64,000 nucleotides of DNA from Streptomyces davaonensis JCM 4913. Lineage in GTDB: Bacteria > Actinomycetota > Actinomycetes > Streptomycetales > Streptomycetaceae. The stretch's first letter is position 1. Every line of letters begins with the position of its first letter. Below are positions 44,562 to 53,141 of this stretch, one piece after another. The DNA is taken from the NCBI RefSeq assembly GCF_000349325.1, contig NC_020504.1, positions 9,218,326 through 9,282,325 of the forward strand, given 5' to 3'. The notes beneath the pieces are model-generated. The model was not told where the DNA came from. It searched no databases and worked only from the letters and a program-made list of their open reading frames with translations. The translations under genes and the position numbers were made by a program.

Positions 44562-45296
44562 ATGATCACGCCGAACCCCCGGGCCACGGCCCTGCTGGCC
44601 GCCGCCCTGTTGCTCACCGGATGCGGCACCGGCGCCGTGGCGCACACCACGAGCGCCGCCGCCCCCACCACCAGCGCGCCCCAGCCCGAGATCTCCCTCG
44701 ACCTGGCCCCGCAGCAACTGCCCGGACTCGGTCCCAAGACCTGGGCGCAGGTGCCCTCCGACACCCGCCAGGCCCTCGTGGTCACCGGACGCGGCAAGAA
44801 TTCCCCGCGCTCCTCGGCCGTCCTGTACGAGCGCACCGACGCGGGCTGGGAGGCGGACCGGAACTGGCCCGCGCACAACGCGCTGAAGGGCTGGACCGAC
44901 GACCACCGGCTCGGCGATCTGCGCAGCCCCGTCGGCGTGTACACCCTCAGCGACGCCGGCGGCCTGCTCCGCGACCCCGGAACCCGGCTGCCGTACGACC
45001 AGTCCACCGGATTCACCCTGGGCGGCACCGGATTCGAGGGCGAACCCCTCGCCGGATCCTTCGACTACGTCATCGCCATCGACTACAACCGCAAGCCCGG
45101 CACCACGCCCCTGGACTGGACGCGCCCGCTCGGCGCGGACCGGGGCGGCGGCATATGGCTGCACGTCGACCACGGCGGCCCCACCAAAGGCTGCGTCAGC
45201 CTCGACCGGGAGCACATGAAAGACCTCCTGCTGGCCCTGGACCCGGACCGCAACCCCGTCGTCGTCATGGGCGACCGGACCTCCCTCGCCCGCTGA
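44562..45296 (+). CDS. L,D-transpeptidase lipoprotein
   Basis: 244 residues from ATG 44562; longer starts overlap DUF488. Signal peptide with lipobox LLTGC (Cys21) anchors it outside the membrane. The catalytic site is in LHVDHGGPTKGCVSL with Cys211 and preceding histidines, an HGGxxKGC version of the usual SHGC motif. The family makes 3-3 peptidoglycan cross-links or remodels wall peptides. The protein is short and without an Ig domain. A two-component system follows 17 bp later and may regulate it. Confidence 0.88.
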   Translation: MITPNPRATALLAAALLLTGCGTGAVAHTTSAAAPTTSAPQPEISLDLAPQQLPGLGPKTWAQVPSDTRQALVVTGRGKNSPRSSAVLYERTDAGWEADRNWPAHNALKGWTDDHRLGDLRSPVGVYTLSDAGGLLRDPGTRLPYDQSTGFTLGGTGFEGEPLAGSFDYVIAIDYNRKPGTTPLDWTRPLGADRGGGIWLHVDHGGPTKGCVSLDREHMKDLLLALDPDRNPVVVMGDRTSLAR

Positions 45297-45313
45297 CGCT
45301 TAGGATCCGCCGA

Positions 45314-46009
45314 GTGTGCGCACATGTGCTGGTCGCCGAGGACGACGAGATGCAGGCCGAACTCATCCGGCGCTCCCTGTTGGCGGAGGGGCACTCCGCG
45401 ACGGTGGTCCATGACGGCCCCGCCGCCCTGGACGCCGTCCGCCGGCTCCGCCCCGACCTCGTCGTACTGGACCTGATGCTCCCGGTGATCGACGGCTTCG
45501 GGGTGTGCCGGGTGCTGCGCCGGGACGACGACATCCCGGTGCTGATGCTCACCGCCCGCTCCGCCGAGGACGACGTGCTGCTCGGCCTGGAGCTGGGCGC
45601 CGACGACTACATGACCAAGCCGTACAGTCCGCGCGAGCTGATGGCCCGGATCCGCACGGTGCTGCGGCGCAGCGGACGCGCTGCGGACCGGCGGGAGGAC
45701 CCGGTCGTACGGGCCGCCGGGCTCGCCGTCGATCCGGCCCGGCACGAGGTGAGCTGCGACGGGGAGCCGGTGGAGTGCACACCGGCCGAGTTCCAGATCC
45801 TGCTCGCCATGACAGCCGAGCCCGAGCGGGTGTTCTCCCGGCGGCAGTTGCTGGAGTGCACCCGCGGCACAGACCGGGCCTCCACCGAGCGGGCCGTGGA
45901 CGTGCACATCATGAACCTGCGCCGCAAGATCGAGGCCGACCCGCGCCGCCCGGCCCGGCTGCTGACGGTGTTCGGGGTCGGCTACAAGCTGAGCGGCGGT
46001 CGCGGATGA
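45314..46009 (+). CDS. OmpR-family response regulator
   Basis: 231 residues from GTG 45314 with AGGA upstream; GTG 45326 is a second choice. Receiver with acids in VAEDDEMQ, phosphoacceptor Asp53 in VVLDLMLPVIDG, Thr in LMLTARS and Lys in YMTKPYSPREL. C-terminal winged helix has TPAEFQILLAMTAEPERVFSRRQLLE and ERAVDVHIMNLRRKI. ATGA overlap with the kinase gene shows a classic two-component operon; the L,D-transpeptidase upstream suggests a cell-envelope signal. Confidence 0.95.
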   Translation: MCAHVLVAEDDEMQAELIRRSLLAEGHSATVVHDGPAALDAVRRLRPDLVVLDLMLPVIDGFGVCRVLRRDDDIPVLMLTARSAEDDVLLGLELGADDYMTKPYSPRELMARIRTVLRRSGRAADRREDPVVRAAGLAVDPARHEVSCDGEPVECTPAEFQILLAMTAEPERVFSRRQLLECTRGTDRASTERAVDVHIMNLRRKIEADPRRPARLLTVFGVGYKLSGGRG

Positions 46010-47832
46010 GCTCCGGCATACCGCTGCGCAAGCGGCTCCTGGTGCGGCTGCTGATCGCCTCGGTGCTGATCGCCGTGTGCTCGGTGGCGGCGACGGCCTG
46101 GCTGGCGGTGGAGACCACCACCCGCGCCCTGCGCGAGGAACAGGGGCAGGTCCTCGCCGACGACATGGACGTCCTCACCCGGCTCAGCGGCTACGCGGCG
46201 ACCCACCCCGACTGGAAGGGCGTCGAGGACAGCCTGCGCGAGCTGTCCGGCCGGATCGGCCGCCGGATCGCCCTGACCACCCCCGACCGCAGGGTGATCG
46301 CCGACTCCGCGCCGCCCGGCACGCCGCTGCCGCCGCGCGCCGCCGCCACCGTCGACCCGCTGAGCACCGACACCCACACCGACAGCGGCGCCCAGCGCGG
46401 CGGCATCGACCCTCGGGTGGTGGGCCCGTACCGGCTCCCCGCCGGCGAGCGCGCCCGGCTCGACGCACTCGCCGAGGAACGGCGCGCGTGCTACGAGAAC
46501 AACGGCGTCCAAGCGACCGTGGCGCGCACCCCGACCGGCCGCCCGACCCTCACCGACCAGGACGGCAGCGCCGTCGACTACGTACCGCTGGACTGCGCCG
46601 ACGGACGCCTCAACACCCCCACCGCCACCGAGGAGAAGGCGCTGGCCGAGCTCACCGAACAGGCCCGCACCTGTCTGGACGAGCACGGCCTGGACTACGT
46701 CGAGCCGCTGTTCATCGGCGTGGACGTCACCGACCGGCGGATGGACACCCGCTACGTGATGGGCAAGCTGAAGGAGCACCCCTACGACCGGGCCCAACGG
46801 CAGGCGGACGACTGCGTCGACCAGGCCCGCCGGGCCCAGCTCGACCCCTATGTAGCCCCGGCCGCCGACCTGTTCCTGGGGGTCGGGGACCGGCCCGCCG
46901 CGCGCTTCGACCTGTCCCCGGCGAACTGGACGAAGGTCGTGGGCGCAGCGGGCCTGGTGCTCGCCGTCACGGTGGCCGTGACCGCCGTCGTCGCCACCCG
47001 GCTGGTCCGGCCGCTGCGCGCGCTGACCGCGGCCGCCCAGCAGCCGCCGGACAGGCACGTCCGGGTGCCCGTGACGACCCGCGACGAGACCGGCATCCTC
47101 GCCGCCGCCTTCAACGAACTCACCGAGCGCCGCGCCCGGTTGGAGGCCCAGCGCAAGGCGATGGTCAGCGACATCGCGCACGAACTGCGCAGTCCGCTCA
47201 CCAACATCCGCGGCTGGCTGGAGGTGACCCGCGACGGCGTCGTGGAGCCCGACCCGGCCCTGCTCTCCTCCCTGCACGAGGAGGCGCTCGTCCTCCAGCG
47301 CGTCATCGACGATCTCCAGGACCTCGCCGACGCCGACGCCGGAACCCTGCGCCTGCACCGCGAGCCCGTCCGCGCCGACGAACTCCTCGACCAGGTCGCC
47401 GCCGCCCACCGCGTCGCCGCCGACGCGGCCGGAGTGACCCTGCGGGCCGCCGCACAGGGCACGCCCTGGCTGGACGCCGACCCGGTCCGGATGCGGCAGG
47501 CGCTCGGCAACCTGGTCTCCAACGCCCTGCGCCACACCCCGCAGGGCGGCACCGTCACGCTGGCCGCGCGCCGCGAGGGCGACGAGGTCGTCCTGGAGGT
47601 CACCGACACCGGAACCGGCATCGCCCCGGACGAACTGCCGCACGTCTTCGACCGGTTCTGGCGGGCGGAGAAGTCCCGCAGCCGCCGCACCGGCGGCAGC
47701 GGGCTCGGCCTGCCCATCGTCCGTCACCTGCTGGCCGCGCACGGCGGTACGGCCGAGGCGACGAGCGAGCCCGGCGCAGGCTCGGTGTTCACCCTCCGGC
47801 TGCCGGGCGGTTCCGCACCGGACGACACCTGA
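46006..47832 (+). CDS. Membrane sensor histidine kinase with large extracellular domain
   Basis: 608 residues. Two transmembrane helices, about 10-33 and 306-328, enclose roughly 270 extracellular residues that include RRACYENNGVQA, LDCADG, ARTCLDEHG and ADDCVDQAR, four cysteines suited to two disulfides. Then HAMP, His392 in MVSDIAHELRSPLTNIRGWLE, and an ATPase domain with LGNLVSNALRHTPQGG, VTDTGTGIAP and SGLGLPIVRHLL. The paired cysteine helices, each about 25 residues after an acidic stretch, look like a repeat. The IS110 element begins within 20 bp of the stop but leaves the gene intact. Confidence 0.93.
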   Translation: MSSGIPLRKRLLVRLLIASVLIAVCSVAATAWLAVETTTRALREEQGQVLADDMDVLTRLSGYAATHPDWKGVEDSLRELSGRIGRRIALTTPDRRVIADSAPPGTPLPPRAAATVDPLSTDTHTDSGAQRGGIDPRVVGPYRLPAGERARLDALAEERRACYENNGVQATVARTPTGRPTLTDQDGSAVDYVPLDCADGRLNTPTATEEKALAELTEQARTCLDEHGLDYVEPLFIGVDVTDRRMDTRYVMGKLKEHPYDRAQRQADDCVDQARRAQLDPYVAPAADLFLGVGDRPAARFDLSPANWTKVVGAAGLVLAVTVAVTAVVATRLVRPLRALTAAAQQPPDRHVRVPVTTRDETGILAAAFNELTERRARLEAQRKAMVSDIAHELRSPLTNIRGWLEVTRDGVVEPDPALLSSLHEEALVLQRVIDDLQDLADADAGTLRLHREPVRADELLDQVAAAHRVAADAAGVTLRAAAQGTPWLDADPVRMRQALGNLVSNALRHTPQGGTVTLAARREGDEVVLEVTDTGTGIAPDELPHVFDRFWRAEKSRSRRTGGSGLGLPIVRHLLAAHGGTAEATSEPGAGSVFTLRLPGGSAPDDT

Positions 47833-47890
47833 CCACGGGGGCTAGACCGTATGGAGAACCGGCGCCTCACTCGCAAGTTGGCGCGGGTTG

Positions 47891-47909
47891 CCGCCACTCT
47901 GAGTGGCGG
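47891..47909. repeat. Perfect subterminal palindrome of the IS110 element
   Basis: CCGCCACTC-T-GAGTGGCGG is a 9-1-9 perfect inverted repeat, 30 bases upstream of the transposase start. IS1111-group elements carry subterminal inverted repeats; alternatively the stem could be part of a left-end RNA. Confidence 0.6.
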
Positions 47910-47938
47910 TAGAGCCGCAATTGCGGGAGGTGCCGGCC

Positions 47939-49021
47939 ATGTTCGAGCGTACGTATGCCGGGCTGGATGTTCACGCCCGTTCGGTCGTCGGGGCCGCGAT
48001 CGATGGAGTTTCCGGGGAGATCCGGTCGCTGCGGCTGGCGCCGGAGACGAACGCGGTGCTGGCCTGGGTGGCGTCGTTGCCCGCTCCGGTGGCGGTGGCG
48101 TATGAGGCAGGGCCGACTGGGTTCGGGCTGGCCAGGGCGTTAACAGCGGCGGGTGTGCGGTGCGTGGTGGTGGCCCCGTCGAAGATCGAGCGGCCGCCGG
48201 GGGATCGGGTCAAGACCGACCGGCGGGATGCCGAGAGGTTGGCCAGGCTGCTGCGGATCGGGGAACTCCCGGCCGTGCGGGTGCCCACCGAGGCGGAGGA
48301 AGCCGCGCGGGATCTCGTGCGAGCGCGCGAGGACGTGCGCGGGGACCTGATGAGGGCGAGGCACCGGCTGTCCAAGCTGCTGCTGCGCCAGGGCCTGGTG
48401 TGGCAGGGCACGGCCTGGACGCAGGAGCACGAGGGTTGGCTGCGCTCGCTCTGCTTCGACCGGTTCGGCGTGCGGCTGGCCTTCGAGGAAGCCTTCGACA
48501 CCGTGCTGAGCACCCATGCCCGCCGCGGGCGGCTGGACGGGGCCATCGAGCAGATGGCCGCCGCCTCGCCGTTCGCGCCGGTGGTGGGGCGGCTGGGGTG
48601 CCTGCGCGGGATCAGCACGCTGACCGCCTTCGGCCTGGCCGTCGAGGTCGGCGACTGGCACCGGTTCACCGGCGCCACCATCAGTTCCTATCTGGGGCTG
48701 GTGCCCTCGGAAGCATCCAGCGGAGAGCGCCGGGTGCAGGGTCCGATCACCAAGACCGGCAACAGTCACGCCCGCCGGCTGCTGGTGGAGGCGTCCTGGC
48801 ACCACCGCAAGCGCTACCGTCCCAGCCGCGAGCTGATGCGCCGCCAGGCCGGTCAGCCGCCCGCCGTCCGGGACCGGGCCGAGCGGGGCAACCGGCGCCT
48901 CAACCAGCGGTGGAAGCGATTCGACACCCGCAACAAGCGGCCCACCATCGCCGCCGTGGCCGTCGCTCGCGAACTGGCCGGGTGGTGCTGGAGCCTCGCC
49001 GTGATGGACGAGCCGTCCTGA
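47939..49021 (+). CDS. IS110-family transposase (DEDD recombinase)
   Basis: 360 residues from ATG 47939 behind GGGAGG; a GTG at 47903 would lie in the palindrome. The N-terminal RuvC-like domain begins YAGLDVHARSVVGAAID with Asp10 and continues with VAPSKIERPPGDRVKTDRRDAERL. The C-terminal Tnp domain has LRGISTLTAFGLAVEVGDWHRF, SYLGLVPSEASSGERRVQGPITKTGNSHARRLLVEASW with the serine typical of Tnp20. Codon 68 is TTA (48140-48142), a rare bldA-dependent leucine codon in Streptomyces. Such enzymes insert by an RNA-guided (bridge RNA) mechanism in studied members. The reading frame is intact. Confidence 0.93.
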   Translation: MFERTYAGLDVHARSVVGAAIDGVSGEIRSLRLAPETNAVLAWVASLPAPVAVAYEAGPTGFGLARALTAAGVRCVVVAPSKIERPPGDRVKTDRRDAERLARLLRIGELPAVRVPTEAEEAARDLVRAREDVRGDLMRARHRLSKLLLRQGLVWQGTAWTQEHEGWLRSLCFDRFGVRLAFEEAFDTVLSTHARRGRLDGAIEQMAAASPFAPVVGRLGCLRGISTLTAFGLAVEVGDWHRFTGATISSYLGLVPSEASSGERRVQGPITKTGNSHARRLLVEASWHHRKRYRPSRELMRRQAGQPPAVRDRAERGNRRLNQRWKRFDTRNKRPTIAAVAVARELAGWCWSLAVMDEPS

Positions 49022-49368
49022 CACCAGCCGGCCCACAAACAGCCGGTGGGAGACGGGCGCTGGACAGGCAACGCGAGGAGGACCCGCGGCATAGCTATGA
49101 GCAGTCACGTCCACATCTGGCGCGGCCACGCTCGACCCTAGACCCGCGGAACACTCCCGACGCACAACCGGTCATGCGGTACCCAACCCGCGCATATCAG
49201 CCTGACCGCGCGTCGACCGACACGCCTCACCACACGCCGTCTCCCACCGGCCCTCACACCGACACGACCAAGACTGATGCCCGGACATCGAGTCGGCATC
49301 CGCATGCCCACTTGACACCCAGGCCCTCCATATCAGCTGTGCCGTCTCATGACATTGGTTCCTCGCTG
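49022..49368 (+). ncRNA. Non-coding right end of IS110 element, candidate bridge RNA
   Basis: About 350 bp with no plausible gene, less coding-biased than its flanks. It contains the repeat GACCCGCGG twice (about 49081 and 49142) and CATATCAG twice (about 49193 and 49330). IS110-group elements studied so far encode the guide RNA in a long non-coding end; this is the only long one here. Start, strand and loops cannot be fixed by eye. Confidence 0.4.
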
Positions 49369-50358
49369 TCAGGCTCGGCGGGCACAGGACGTGAGGCGAT
49401 CGGCGAGCGCGATGACGAGTTCGCGGAGTTCGTCGGGGCGCTCGATGACGAACGGCCGGTCGAGTGCCGCGAGTACCGGAGGCAACCAGTCGAGCCGCTC
49501 CGCCCGCAGCTCGACGCGCAGCCAGCGCTCGGTCGCCCGGTCCTCGCCGGCCGCGGGCTCGTGCTCCTCCAGGATCGCGACGCTGACGGGAAGGTGGGCG
49601 CGGATCTGCTCAACTGTCCCGTGGATCCGCAAGGTCACCTCATGCCGGTACCCGGCCGTGGCGAATCCTGACAGTACGCGCTGTGCAGGAGCGGGACCCA
49701 CTGGCGCTTCGAATGAGCCGGGCAGGGTCCGTGCGTCTGCGATGCGATCGAGCCGGAGGGTTCGGTCCTCGCCGATCCGGGCGTCCTTGCCCGTGACGTA
49801 CCACCGGCCCGCATGGGCGACGATCCCGTATGCGTGCAGCGTGCGTTCGCTGGGCCGTCCGTCACGGTCGGTGTAGCGGATCGAGACCGGTCGGCGGTGG
49901 CGCACCGCATCGGCGATGGTGAGCAGGACCCCGGCGTCCGGGGTGTCGAACTCGCCGGGCTGATCCGTGAAGGCGAGAGCTTCCAGGAGTGTGTCGAGCC
50001 GACGGGCGATGTGCTTGGGCAGCACCCGCCGGATCTTCGCCGCCGCCGTCTCGTTTGCCGTGCGCTCCGTCGTCGTCAGCCCTGCCCGGCGGCCGGCGAT
50101 CAGGCCGAGCAGCACGGCCAGCGCCTCGTCGTCGCTGAGCATGAGCGGAGGCAAGCGGTACCCGGGAGCCAGCCGGTACCCGCCGTAGCGGCCGCGCACC
50201 GATTCCACCGGTATGTCCAGGTCGATCAGCTGGTCCACATACCGCCGCACGGTGCGCCCTTCGACCCCGAGTCGGTCGGCGAGTTCGGCCACCGTCCTGG
50301 TGCCGCCCGACTGCAGCAGCTCCAGGAGTGTCAGCACGCGGCCGGTGGGTCGAGGCAT
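49369..50358 (-). CDS. WYL-domain transcriptional regulator (DeoR-type HTH)
   Basis: 329 residues. N-terminal winged helix: RVLTLLELLQSGGTRTVAELADRLGVEGRTVRRYVDQLIDL. WYL domain around 140-230 with RPVSIRYTDRDGRPSERTLHAYGIVAHAGRWYVTGKD and LRLDRIADARTL; C-terminal extension to 329 with FVIERPDELRELVIALADRL. WYL proteins sense nucleic-acid or small ligands and control DNA damage and defence genes among others. It is divergent from a VOC gene 93 bp away that it probably controls. Confidence 0.93.
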   Translation of the reverse strand: MPRPTGRVLTLLELLQSGGTRTVAELADRLGVEGRTVRRYVDQLIDLDIPVESVRGRYGGYRLAPGYRLPPLMLSDDEALAVLLGLIAGRRAGLTTTERTANETAAAKIRRVLPKHIARRLDTLLEALAFTDQPGEFDTPDAGVLLTIADAVRHRRPVSIRYTDRDGRPSERTLHAYGIVAHAGRWYVTGKDARIGEDRTLRLDRIADARTLPGSFEAPVGPAPAQRVLSGFATAGYRHEVTLRIHGTVEQIRAHLPVSVAILEEHEPAAGEDRATERWLRVELRAERLDWLPPVLAALDRPFVIERPDELRELVIALADRLTSCARRA

Positions 50359-50451
50359 GTTCGCAGCCTAACGCGAATACAGGACCGATTCTGTCCACTA
50401 TTTCTCCTAGCCTGCGATGTGCACGCCTCCAGCACAGCCAAGGAGATTCCC

Positions 50452-50850
50452 ATGGACTTCATCTCGATCCGCATCATCACCGGCGACGTAGCGCGCCTCG
50501 TCGAGTTCTACGAGCGCGCCACAGGGGCGCAGGCGACGTGGGCCAACGAAGACTTCGCCGAACTCAAGACCGCGGGCGCCACCCTCGCGATCGGCAGCAC
50601 CCGCACCGTCCCGCTGTTCGCCCCGGGCTCTGCCCACCCGGCGGACAACCACAGCGTGATCACCGAGTTCCTCGTCGACGACGTGGACGGCATTTACAAC
50701 AACCTGACCGGCTTCGTCACCGACTTCGTCACCAAGCCCACCACGATGCCCTGGGGCAACCGTTCGCTGCTGTTCCGTGACCCCGACGGCAACCTCGTCA
50801 ACTTCTTCACCCCCGTCACCCCAGCGGCCATCGAAAAGTTCGCACGCTGA
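50452..50850 (+). CDS. VOC family protein, partner of WYL regulator
   Basis: 132 residues from ATG 50452 with AGGAG. Single glyoxalase-like domain: ISIRIITGDVARLVEFYERATGAQ, TLAIGSTRTVPLF, HSVITEFLVDDVDGIYN and LFRDPDGNLVNFFTPVT. His and Glu positions needed for a metal are present (HSVITEF, LFRDPDG). Divergent pairing with a WYL regulator is a recurrent arrangement for small detoxification or resistance proteins. Substrate unknown. Confidence 0.9.
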   Translation: MDFISIRIITGDVARLVEFYERATGAQATWANEDFAELKTAGATLAIGSTRTVPLFAPGSAHPADNHSVITEFLVDDVDGIYNNLTGFVTDFVTKPTTMPWGNRSLLFRDPDGNLVNFFTPVTPAAIEKFAR

Positions 50851-50882
50851 CGCCACGGAACGCCACCAGCAGGGGACATAGG

Positions 50883-51424
50883 AACGCACCGCTGACCCTC
50901 GAAGGACGTCTGCGCTTGTGTCTGCGGATCGACGCTGGACGTCCGATCGCGCACGTGGCTGCGGAAGCCGGGATCTCCCGCCGCTGCCTGGCCAAGTGGT
51001 ACGCCCGCTGGCGCGCGTACGGTGAGAACGGACTACTCCGTTCACCGCATCCTGATGAGGCGAGGACTCAACCGGCTCCGGGGCCGCGACCCACCGGCCG
51101 GCGAGCAGCTGCGCGAGGTCATCCGCTACGAGCACGACCGGGTCGGCGACCTGGTCCACGTCGACGTCAAGAAGCTTGGACGCATCCCGACCGGCGGCGG
51201 CTGGCGGATGCACGTACGTCCGCGATTACACAACCGAGCGTGAACGCCGCGTCGCACTCGCGGAGTTCGTGAATTACTACAATCACGAGCGGCCGCACGC
51301 CGCGCTCGGCGGCCGGCCGCCCATCAGCCGGACCGCCGGGAGCGACTACCGGATCGTCTTCGACCAGCCGCCCGAACCACTCGCGGACATCCCGCAGCAG
51401 CTCACCTTCGAGGACTTCGTGTGA
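50883..51424 (+). pseudogene. Decayed IS481-type transposase
   Basis: Three fragments in different frames carry pieces of one transposase. 50883 onward reads LTLEGRLRLCLRIDAGRPIAHVAAEAGISRRCLAKWYARW (N-terminal HTH). 51022-51205 gives DYSVHRILMRRGLNRL and RVGDLVHVDVKKLGRIPTGGG, the start of the catalytic core. 51241-51424 gives VALAEFVNYYNHERPHAALGGRPP to the C-terminal FEDFV. Deletions and frameshifts near 51020 and 51210-51240 removed most of the rve core, so it is inactive. Insertion remnants suggest a hotspot with the IS110 element 1.5 kb away. Confidence 0.88.
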
Positions 51425-51446
51425 CCGAGGTCCCGCGAAACCACAG

Positions 51447-51695
51447 CTAGCCGCTGCGGCGCACCGCCGTCCGCCGCAGCAGCGCCAGTCGCTCGGCCTC
51501 GCTCGTGCCGCCCCACACCCCTACCGCCTGACCGGTGTCCATCGCCCAGCGCAGACATCGCTCGCGCACCGGACAACGCCGGCAGACCGCCTTCGCCTGC
51601 GCCGTCTGCATCAGCGCCGGGCCGGAGGTGCCGATCGGGAAGAAGAGGTCGGGATCCTCGTGGCGGCAAGCGGCACGGCCACGCCAGTCATCCAT
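51447..51695 (-). CDS. WhiB-family iron-sulfur regulator
   Basis: 82 residues from ATG 51695 (AGGTGA upstream); a GTG at 51710 would add five residues. Four cysteines hold a [4Fe-4S] cluster: Cys in RAACRHEDPD, then CRRCPVRERC with the C-x2-C-x5-C spacing. The turn motif is VGVWGGTSEAERLALL. Layout resembles short WhiB1/WblE-like proteins; no AT-hook, so not WhiB7. These bind sigma region 4 and redox-sensing is common. It lies next to the IS481 remnant; no partner. Confidence 0.92.
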   Translation of the reverse strand: MDDWRGRAACRHEDPDLFFPIGTSGPALMQTAQAKAVCRRCPVRERCLRWAMDTGQAVGVWGGTSEAERLALLRRTAVRRSG

Positions 51696-51804
51696 CGAAG
51701 TCACCTGCACTAGAAGTCGTACGTGCCCTTTCGGATGCTTTTAGTCGCTTTCGGGTCACCTGTCGATACGGAAGTGAAACCACGGAGTCCTGATTCGGAC
51801 GCGG

Positions 51805-53019
51805 TCACTGCTCGCGCAGGCCCCACGGGGAGCCGTAGGCGGTCAGCAGCTCCAGGAAGGGGCGGGCCGGGAAGGCCTCCGGGCCGAGCACCCCGGACCC
51901 CGACCAGGCGCCGCCGGCGAGGAGTTCGAGCGCGACCACCGGGTTCACGGCCGTCTGCCACACCACGGCCTGGCAGCCGTACTCGGCCATGGACCACTCG
52001 TTGTCGACGACGTGGTACAGGTACACCTCGCGCGGCGCCCCGTCCTTCACGCCCCGCACCCAGGTACCCGCGCAGGTCTTGCCGCGCATCCGATCGCCCA
52101 GCGTCGCCGGGTCGGGAAGACAGGCGGCGACCACGTCCCGGGGCGAGACCGCCACCGGTCCTTCGGGGCCCGGCACGGTCACCGGCTCGGTGCGGTCGAG
52201 GCCCAGCAGGTGCAGGGTCTTGAGGGTGGCGATGAACTCCTCGCCCAGGCCGTACTTGAAGGTGACCCGGCGCGCGTCGACCCAGCGCGGGACGAGGAGC
52301 ACCTCCTCGTGCTCCACGTTCACGCACTCCACGGGGCCGATCCCCTCGGGGAAGTCGAACACCTCGGGCTCACTGAAGGGTTCGGTGGTGAACCAGCCGC
52401 GGTCGGCCTCGTAGACGACCGGCGGGTTGAGGCACTCCTCGATCGTCGTCCAGATGCTGAAGGAGGGCGCGAAGTCGTAGCCGTCGACGGTGAGGTTGGC
52501 GCCGTCGCGGATCCCGATCTCCTCGATCTCGTCGAAGAGTTCATCGGCCGCGTGCCGGGCGAAGACGTCCGAAAGACCCGGCTCCACCCCCATGCCGACC
52601 AGGGCGAGCGCACCGTCCTTCGCCCACTCCTCGGCCTCGGCGAACTGCTCGTCGCCGAGCTTGACCCCGCACTCGGTGTACGCGCGCTCGGAGTGCGGTC
52701 GGGACAGGGACATCGCCATGTCGACATAGGTGGCGCCGGCCGCCCGGGCGGCCCGGAACAGGGGCATCACGAAGCGCGGGTCGGTGGCGTTGAGCAGCAC
52801 ATCGCACGCGTGCCGCCGCAGTAGCGCGGTCACCGCGGCCTCGTCACCGGCGTCGACGCGCTCGGCCAGGAAGCGGGGGTCGTCGAGGAGGTCGACGGCC
52901 GCCGCGGAGCGCGCCGGGTCGAAGTCGGCGACCACCATCGCCTCGAAGAACGGGCGCCGGGCGGCGATCCGGGTGACGGCGGTGCCCACACCACCGGCGC
53001 CCACGAGCAGTACACGCAT
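51805..53019 (-). CDS. Saccharopine dehydrogenase-family protein
   Basis: 404 residues. Rossmann start MRVLLVGAGGVGTAVTRIAARRPFF, then DVLLNATDPRFVMPLFRAARAAGATYVDMA and GMGVEPGLSDVFARHAAD. The C-terminal part has YLYHVVDNEWSMAEYGCQAVVWQTAVNPVVALELLAGG. The family includes lysine-pathway dehydrogenases and carboxynorspermidine synthases; this one belongs to the actinobacterial Lys9-like group. Divergent from TetR 122 bp away, which may control it. Confidence 0.92.
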   Translation of the reverse strand: MRVLLVGAGGVGTAVTRIAARRPFFEAMVVADFDPARSAAAVDLLDDPRFLAERVDAGDEAAVTALLRRHACDVLLNATDPRFVMPLFRAARAAGATYVDMAMSLSRPHSERAYTECGVKLGDEQFAEAEEWAKDGALALVGMGVEPGLSDVFARHAADELFDEIEEIGIRDGANLTVDGYDFAPSFSIWTTIEECLNPPVVYEADRGWFTTEPFSEPEVFDFPEGIGPVECVNVEHEEVLLVPRWVDARRVTFKYGLGEEFIATLKTLHLLGLDRTEPVTVPGPEGPVAVSPRDVVAACLPDPATLGDRMRGKTCAGTWVRGVKDGAPREVYLYHVVDNEWSMAEYGCQAVVWQTAVNPVVALELLAGGAWSGSGVLGPEAFPARPFLELLTAYGSPWGLREQ

Positions 53020-53141
53020 GACGAGAACTCCCTGCTGGAGGTGGATAAAACGTGGGGCCCCTGGCGGAGATACAACGCCCGCGCCTCACGTAAGGTCAAT
53101 GGCGTTGGCATAAGGGCACTCGTGCGGTGGAGGGAGCGGTC

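Larger units (their letters stand above)
47850..49332 (+). mobile_element. IS110-family insertion sequence, apparently complete
   Basis: About 1.48 kb. TATGGAG at 47850-47856 and CTCCATA at 49326-49332 form a 7-bp terminal inverted repeat around the transposase (extended match is about 10 of 12). A subterminal 19-base palindrome lies at 47891-47909. One intact transposase gene is followed by about 310 non-coding bases. IS110/IS1111 elements have no target duplication, so ends are estimated. The site lies directly after the histidine kinase stop and before the WYL gene, and both survive. Confidence 0.75.
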
